Translations under genes and position numbers: made by a program
Notes under the pieces: model-generated
The model's database searches: none
What the model saw: only the letters and a program-made list of their open reading frames with translations
What the model was told of the DNA's origin: nothing
Shown: in pieces, positions 59,916-64,000 of the stretch
Layout: every line of letters begins with the position of its first letter
Position numbering within the stretch: position 1 is the first letter of the stretch
Source: Bacteroidales bacterium
GTDB taxonomy: Bacteria > Bacteroidota > Bacteroidia > Bacteroidales > P3
Direction: 5' to 3'
Length of the DNA: 64,000 nt
NCBI GenBank assembly: GCA_017550405.1
Contig: JAFZPH010000049.1
Span: 1 to 64,000, forward strand

Positions 59916-61868
59916 ATGCACCAACCCATGACCGCCTCCCGCCACCCCGTCTCGCTGCTGCGACTGCTCAACAACCTGTTGTTGGTGTATCTGCTCTACA
60001 TGCTCTGCCGCGTGGTGTACATCTGCGAGTTCTGGGACCTCTACTCCGAGGGGTGGCACCGCCTCAGCATAGGCAGTCTGCTGGCAGGTGGCCTTCGGTT
60101 CGACACCTCAGCCATCCTCTATACCAACACCCTCTACATCCTGCTGGTGCTCCTCCCCCTGCCACGCAAACTGACGGCTGGCCACGTCTGGCGTACCGTC
60201 CTCAAAGTGCTTTATGTGGTGGTCAACGCCCTCATGCTTGTGCTCAACCTGGTCGACACCGTCTACTCCCGCTATAGCGGGCGGCGCACCACATGGACCT
60301 TCTTCTCCGAGTTCAGCAACGAAGGCAACCTGGCCGACATCGTGGGGGTGGAGATACTCCACCACTGGTATCTTGTCCTTATCGGACTGGCCTTCATCGC
60401 CGCCCTCGTCCTGCTCTACCGCCATCCCTACAACAACCCCTCGCCGCGCCCCCTCCGCAGTTGGCAGTACGTGCTGCTCTCCATCGGCTGTGTGTTGCTC
60501 TATGCCCCCCTGGCGGTGATCGGTATGCGTGGCGGTGCCTCCACGGCCATCCGTCCCATCACCATCAGCAACGCCAACCAGTATGTCAACCGTCCCGACG
60601 AGGCCGCCATCGTGCTTAACACCCCCTTCTCACTGCTGCGCACCATGGGCAAAACCACTTTCACCGACCCTGAATACTTCCCCAATGACCGTCTCGACGC
60701 TATCTACAGCCCCCTTCACCTCCCGGGCAACGACACAATAACACAATCACCAAACATCGTCGTCATCATTCTCGAAAGCTTCGGTCAGGAGTACTTCGGT
60801 GCATACAACGACTACCCCGGCTACACCCCCTTCCTCGACTCGCTCATCGCCCACAGCCTCACCTTCCGCCATTCCTATGCCAACGGACGCAAGAGCATCG
60901 ACGGCATGCCCTCCATCCTCTCCGGCATACCCATGTTTGTCGAACCCTTCTTTGTCACCGGCTACTCGCTCAACAACGTTAGCGGCATTGCCGGCGAGCT
61001 GTCGCACCAAGGCTACACCACCGCCTTCTTCCACGGTGCCGAGAATGGCTCCATGGGGTTCCAGGCCTTTGCCCGTACCTCGGGTTTCCAGCAGTACTAT
61101 GGGCGCACAGAGTACGAAGCCGACAGCCGTTTCGGCGGAGCCAACGATTTCGACGGCACCTGGGCCATCTGGGACGAGGAGTTTATGCAATACTATGCCG
61201 CCGTCATGGAGCAGCTGCCGCAACCCTTCATGACCGCGCTCTTCACCGCAACGTCTCATCATCCCTTCGCCGTACCCGAACGCTACGCCGACAGTCTCCG
61301 TGCCGACGGCCATCCGCTGCATACCTGCATCCGCTATACCGACCACGCCCTGCGCCGCTTCTTCGCTGCCGCCAGTCGCATGCCGTGGTACCACAACACC
61401 CTATTTGTCATCACTGCCGACCACACCAACATCAACGAGGAGCGCACCTACAACACCCCCCTCGGCACCTTCAGCGTGCCCATCATCCTCTTCTCCCCCT
61501 CCGGCCAGCTGCCCACCGGCATGAGCAACGCCGTGGCACAGCAAACCGACATCATGCCCACCCTCCTCGGCTTTACCGGTTGCCGCCGCCCCTACGTCGC
61601 CTACGGTGTCGACTTGCTCCACACGCCCGACAGCCTCACCTGGGCCATCCACTACAACAACGGCGTGTACCAATATGTGCAGGACGGCCACCTGCTGCTC
61701 TTCGACGGCCAGCAACCCGTGGGGTGGTACGACATCCAGGCCGACCCCATGCTGCAGCGCAACCTGCTGCCCACCGACGACCGCCGCCTAGCCCGCTACA
61801 CCGAGCGAACACAGGCCATCATCCAGTCCTACATGCAGCGCATGGTGGGCAACCAGCTCACCCCTTGA
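59916..61868 (+). CDS. LTA-synthase-like sulfatase/phosphotransferase
   Basis: The 650-residue protein has five membrane helices in the first 220 residues and then an alkaline-phosphatase-fold domain: VVIILESFGQEYF (metal-binding Glu), SYANGRKSIDGMPSILSGIP (nucleophile region), VITADHTNINEE (metal-binding Asp/His) and a late ATSHHPFAV. Gram-negative members transfer phosphoglycerol or phosphoethanolamine to glycans. The gene abuts the MBOAT gene, so it likely decorates the same surface polymer. Confidence 0.9.
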   Translation: MHQPMTASRHPVSLLRLLNNLLLVYLLYMLCRVVYICEFWDLYSEGWHRLSIGSLLAGGLRFDTSAILYTNTLYILLVLLPLPRKLTAGHVWRTVLKVLYVVVNALMLVLNLVDTVYSRYSGRRTTWTFFSEFSNEGNLADIVGVEILHHWYLVLIGLAFIAALVLLYRHPYNNPSPRPLRSWQYVLLSIGCVLLYAPLAVIGMRGGASTAIRPITISNANQYVNRPDEAAIVLNTPFSLLRTMGKTTFTDPEYFPNDRLDAIYSPLHLPGNDTITQSPNIVVIILESFGQEYFGAYNDYPGYTPFLDSLIAHSLTFRHSYANGRKSIDGMPSILSGIPMFVEPFFVTGYSLNNVSGIAGELSHQGYTTAFFHGAENGSMGFQAFARTSGFQQYYGRTEYEADSRFGGANDFDGTWAIWDEEFMQYYAAVMEQLPQPFMTALFTATSHHPFAVPERYADSLRADGHPLHTCIRYTDHALRRFFAAASRMPWYHNTLFVITADHTNINEERTYNTPLGTFSVPIILFSPSGQLPTGMSNAVAQQTDIMPTLLGFTGCRRPYVAYGVDLLHTPDSLTWAIHYNNGVYQYVQDGHLLLFDGQQPVGWYDIQADPMLQRNLLPTDDRRLARYTERTQAIIQSYMQRMVGNQLTP

Positions 61869-61911
61869 ACCGCCACAATCGTATGGCACGGTTTTTGATT
61901 CTACAAAGTAT

Positions 61912-62448
61912 ATGGACAAGCAAAGAATGATTTTCGAGATAGACCGCCACACCGTCACCGAGGGCGACGTGGTGGAAGTGAAGTGGGACTGCACAGGCTC
62001 GGAGCAGACCGTTCTAACCCTCGACAACGGCTTCCGCGCCACAGAGATACCCCTTGAACCCAGCGGCACGAAACGTTTCCGCCTCAACCGGTCGAAGGGG
62101 CGCACACACCTCACCATCGCCGTGACCATGGACGGCAAGACCTACCGCAAGAAGATTGCCGTGCGGGTGAAGAAGATGCCCACCCTGAAAGCGGAGACGG
62201 TGGACCATCGTGGCCGCAAAGTGAGTACCATCGGCGGTTGGTGGCAGCGCGTAATGACAAAATGGCATGATTCCCGCAGCAAGCTACACCTGGCCATGCA
62301 GGTGCTGCCCGAACGCAAACAGATGGCCGTAAAAATCATGGCCATCATGGGCGTGGGCTTGATACTGAGTGCCATCTGGCCGACGCTGTATGGGTTAATG
62401 CCGATGCTGGTTATCGGCTATCTCATCTATGTGCTGATACGCCGCTGA
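61912..62448 (+). CDS. Hypothetical protein with two C-terminal membrane helices
   Basis: The 178-residue protein starts with an Ig-like segment (DVVEVKWDCTGSEQTVLTLD, TYRKKIAVRVKKMP) and ends with two hydrophobic helices (KIMAIMGVGLILSAI, GLMPMLVIGYLIYVLI). The middle is basic and amphipathic. No family is recognised. It follows the sulfatase gene by 43 bases and is convergent with comEC. Confidence 0.7.
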   Translation: MDKQRMIFEIDRHTVTEGDVVEVKWDCTGSEQTVLTLDNGFRATEIPLEPSGTKRFRLNRSKGRTHLTIAVTMDGKTYRKKIAVRVKKMPTLKAETVDHRGRKVSTIGGWWQRVMTKWHDSRSKLHLAMQVLPERKQMAVKIMAIMGVGLILSAIWPTLYGLMPMLVIGYLIYVLIRR

Positions 62449-62474
62449 GCAATCCCTACCCACCGGCGGAAGCG

Positions 62475-64000
62475 TCAGCGCCGATTCCTTTTCGGTTTTA
62501 CACTATCCAAAACAATCCTTTCCTCCCCGAAACAGAGGATACCGCCTTGCAGTGCACAGCGGCCGTCGTTGAACACGGTGTCGGCTGGCAGCACTGTGGT
62601 GGAGCGTGTGCGGCTGTGGTTCACCATCCCCTCACGCTGGAAACGTATCTCCTCCGGATTACGTGCCACAACGCTGTCGCACACCAGATAGCTGTGGCGG
62701 CCGTCGAAACATTCCACCGCCAGATGCCGGTCGGCTTTGTACACCACTACCTCATGCCGATTAGCCGCCCTTGTGTTGACCACCGTAACGCACACCGCCG
62801 CCAGCAACAGCAACGCCGAGGCTGCAGGCAACGGCCACCGCAGACTGCTGCGGAGAAAGAGTACAACGAGCAACAGCGCAACAATCAGGAGCACAAGCAT
62901 GAGGGGACTGCAATAGAGGTTGTCGAGCACCGCACAGGGCAGCTCACCCACCCAAGCGGCAAGGCCGTCGGCGGCGTGGAACTCCTGCCCAGCCAACCAT
63001 ACCGCAGCATGTCCCAACATAGAGGCTTGCGGCAGCAACACCACAGCTAGCACCGTTGCCAGCAGGAGGCCGGCAAAAGGCACGATAAGCAGATTGGCGA
63101 TGATGAACCACGTGTAGACCTCATGGAAATAGTAGAGCTGGAGCGGAAGGCAGAAAAACTGGGCGGAGAGGGTGAGACAGACCAATTCCCACACATAGCG
63201 CACAGGTGCCGTCCACCGCTTTTCGAAAGGCAGTTTGACTAGCGAACGCAAAGGGTCTTGCAAAGCCAGGATACCCACCACCGCCGTATAGGAGAACTGG
63301 AAGCCGACATCAAAAAGCAGTCCAGGGTTGACGAAGAGGAGCAGCAGAGCGGAGGTGCAAAGGTTGTTGAACACCATGGGCCGCTGCTGCGCCATGTAGC
63401 CAATCCGCAGCAGGGAGAACATCACGGCGGCACGGAGGGTGGAGGGTGCCATGCCGGTGACGAAAGTGAAGCCCCAAATAGCCAATAGCTGGACGGAGCC
63501 TTTCAGCACCCGCTGCCAGCGGAGTTTGCCCATAAAGAGAAAGAGCAGACCCGCAAGCCACGCCACAATACCCACATGCAAGCCCGACACACAGAGCAGG
63601 TGCATAATGCCCGCCTGACGGAAGTGGAGGAGGGTTGATGGGTCGAGGTCGTCGCGCCAACCCAGCAGCAGGGCTGCCGCCATGCCTTTGTGCTGCTGAC
63701 TGAGGGTGGTGGCCTGCAGCCGCTGGACAAGATGCCGTTGCACCCGCTTGGACCATGCAAGGAGTCCCCTGTGGCACGCAAGGCTGTCGGGTTGCCGATA
63801 CCATCCGTCTCGGGGCACATAACATTGCCATGCTATCCCTTTGCGCAATAGGTAGCGGCGGTAGTCGAACTGATAGGGGTTGATGCTGCTGTCCGGCTGT
63901 TGGGGCACAGCGTGGACAACCAGCCGGTCGCCATACCTCAGGGCGGCGGCAGTGCTGTCTTTGTGGAGATAGAGGAGGATGGGACAGTCGGCCTCCTGCC
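62475..64000 (-). CDS. comEC: ComEC/Rec2 competence protein, N terminus cut by window edge
   Basis: The complement frame is open from the window end to a stop at 62475-62477. The DUF4131 part is visible (ALRYGDRLVV, then NPYQFDYRRYLLRKGIAW). The competence domain begins near HFRQAGIMHLLCVSGLHVGIV, followed by many membrane helices (FLFMGKLRWQRVL, TYAVVGILALQ region). The C-terminal 120 residues are a short soluble part with no metallo-beta-lactamase domain, as usual for Bacteroidota ComEC. It forms the DNA channel across the inner membrane. The upstream end is beyond the window. Confidence 0.93.
   Translation of the reverse strand, partial: QEADCPILLYLHKDSTAAALRYGDRLVVHAVPQQPDSSINPYQFDYRRYLLRKGIAWQCYVPRDGWYRQPDSLACHRGLLAWSKRVQRHLVQRLQATTLSQQHKGMAAALLLGWRDDLDPSTLLHFRQAGIMHLLCVSGLHVGIVAWLAGLLFLFMGKLRWQRVLKGSVQLLAIWGFTFVTGMAPSTLRAAVMFSLLRIGYMAQQRPMVFNNLCTSALLLLFVNPGLLFDVGFQFSYTAVVGILALQDPLRSLVKLPFEKRWTAPVRYVWELVCLTLSAQFFCLPLQLYYFHEVYTWFIIANLLIVPFAGLLLATVLAVVLLPQASMLGHAAVWLAGQEFHAADGLAAWVGELPCAVLDNLYCSPLMLVLLIVALLLVVLFLRSSLRWPLPAASALLLLAAVCVTVVNTRAANRHEVVVYKADRHLAVECFDGRHSYLVCDSVVARNPEEIRFQREGMVNHSRTRSTTVLPADTVFNDGRCALQGGILCFGEERIVLDSVKPKRNRR

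Overview
The window reads as a chromosome segment of a Bacteroidota bacterium, most likely order Bacteroidales. Promoters repeatedly show the Bacteroidota -7 element TAnnTTTG, Shine-Dalgarno sites are mostly absent, and the gene content fits: TonB-dependent receptor, DUF2156, C69 dipeptidase, epimerase-type threonine dehydrogenase, ComEC without a metallo-beta-lactamase domain, and a lptC/lpxD envelope cluster. No rRNA, tRNA, CRISPR array, integrase or complete insertion sequence was found.

Region 1 (1 to about 20,000) is a visibly AT-rich defence island. Its left edge is worn: the 3' remnant of a TcmP-type gene joined to a DUF5131 gene, a 50-codon ORF, a RhuM-family gene, and a frameshifted DUF1016 nuclease gene lying between two near-identical 35-bp promoter repeats. 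From 3,123 to 17,585 runs one tightly packed ten-gene operon. It starts with a DUF4007 protein, a large P-loop ATPase and a PAPS-reductase-like ATP pyrophosphatase, the order expected for the single-strand DNA phosphorothioation genes sspBCD. It continues with a double-GHKL histidine-kinase-like protein, a receiver-domain protein, an unknown protein, a PLD-nuclease/SF2-helicase fusion, a small protein, a Rad50/SMC-like ATPase and an unknown 203-residue protein. I read this as phosphorothioation coupled to a candidate phosphorelay and a helicase-nuclease/SMC effector module, the best candidate here for an undescribed system. An AlbA_2/GHKL regulator gene follows between two copies of a perfect 82-bp direct repeat.

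Region 2 (20,000 to about 32,000) is GC-richer housekeeping sequence: GH3 glucosidase, CTP synthase (pyrG), beta-carbonic anhydrase, a zinc-ribbon protein, a TfoX-N protein, a membrane-protein stub, a GNAT/DUF2156 pair, threonine dehydrogenase, a lipoprotein, C69 dipeptidase and an arginase-family enzyme.

Region 3 (32,000 to 44,000) holds an ECF sigma factor, two regulatory-domain envelope proteins, an SGNH protein without its GDS block, a solute-binding lipoprotein, AlaX, a membrane gene bracketed by a duplicated alaX 5' end, and an intact DUF1016 nuclease. These are followed by a three-gene operon (outer-membrane barrel, ECF sigma, and a protein with an inner-membrane helix, proline-rich linker and barrel-like C terminus) and by umuDC.

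Region 4 (44,000 to 64,000) opens with a TPP riboswitch controlling a TonB receptor and a PnuT-like transporter (thiamine uptake). purD lies divergent from a long envelope run: pth, coaX, an outer-membrane protein, a TPR protein, lptC, a helix-hairpin-helix protein and lpxD. A second run has two SGNH proteins, an MBOAT acyltransferase and an LTA-synthase-like sulfatase, which together suggest envelope glycan acylation or decoration. The window ends inside comEC. Families of degenerate GTTAATGTG-like repeats and hairpins recur between genes throughout.
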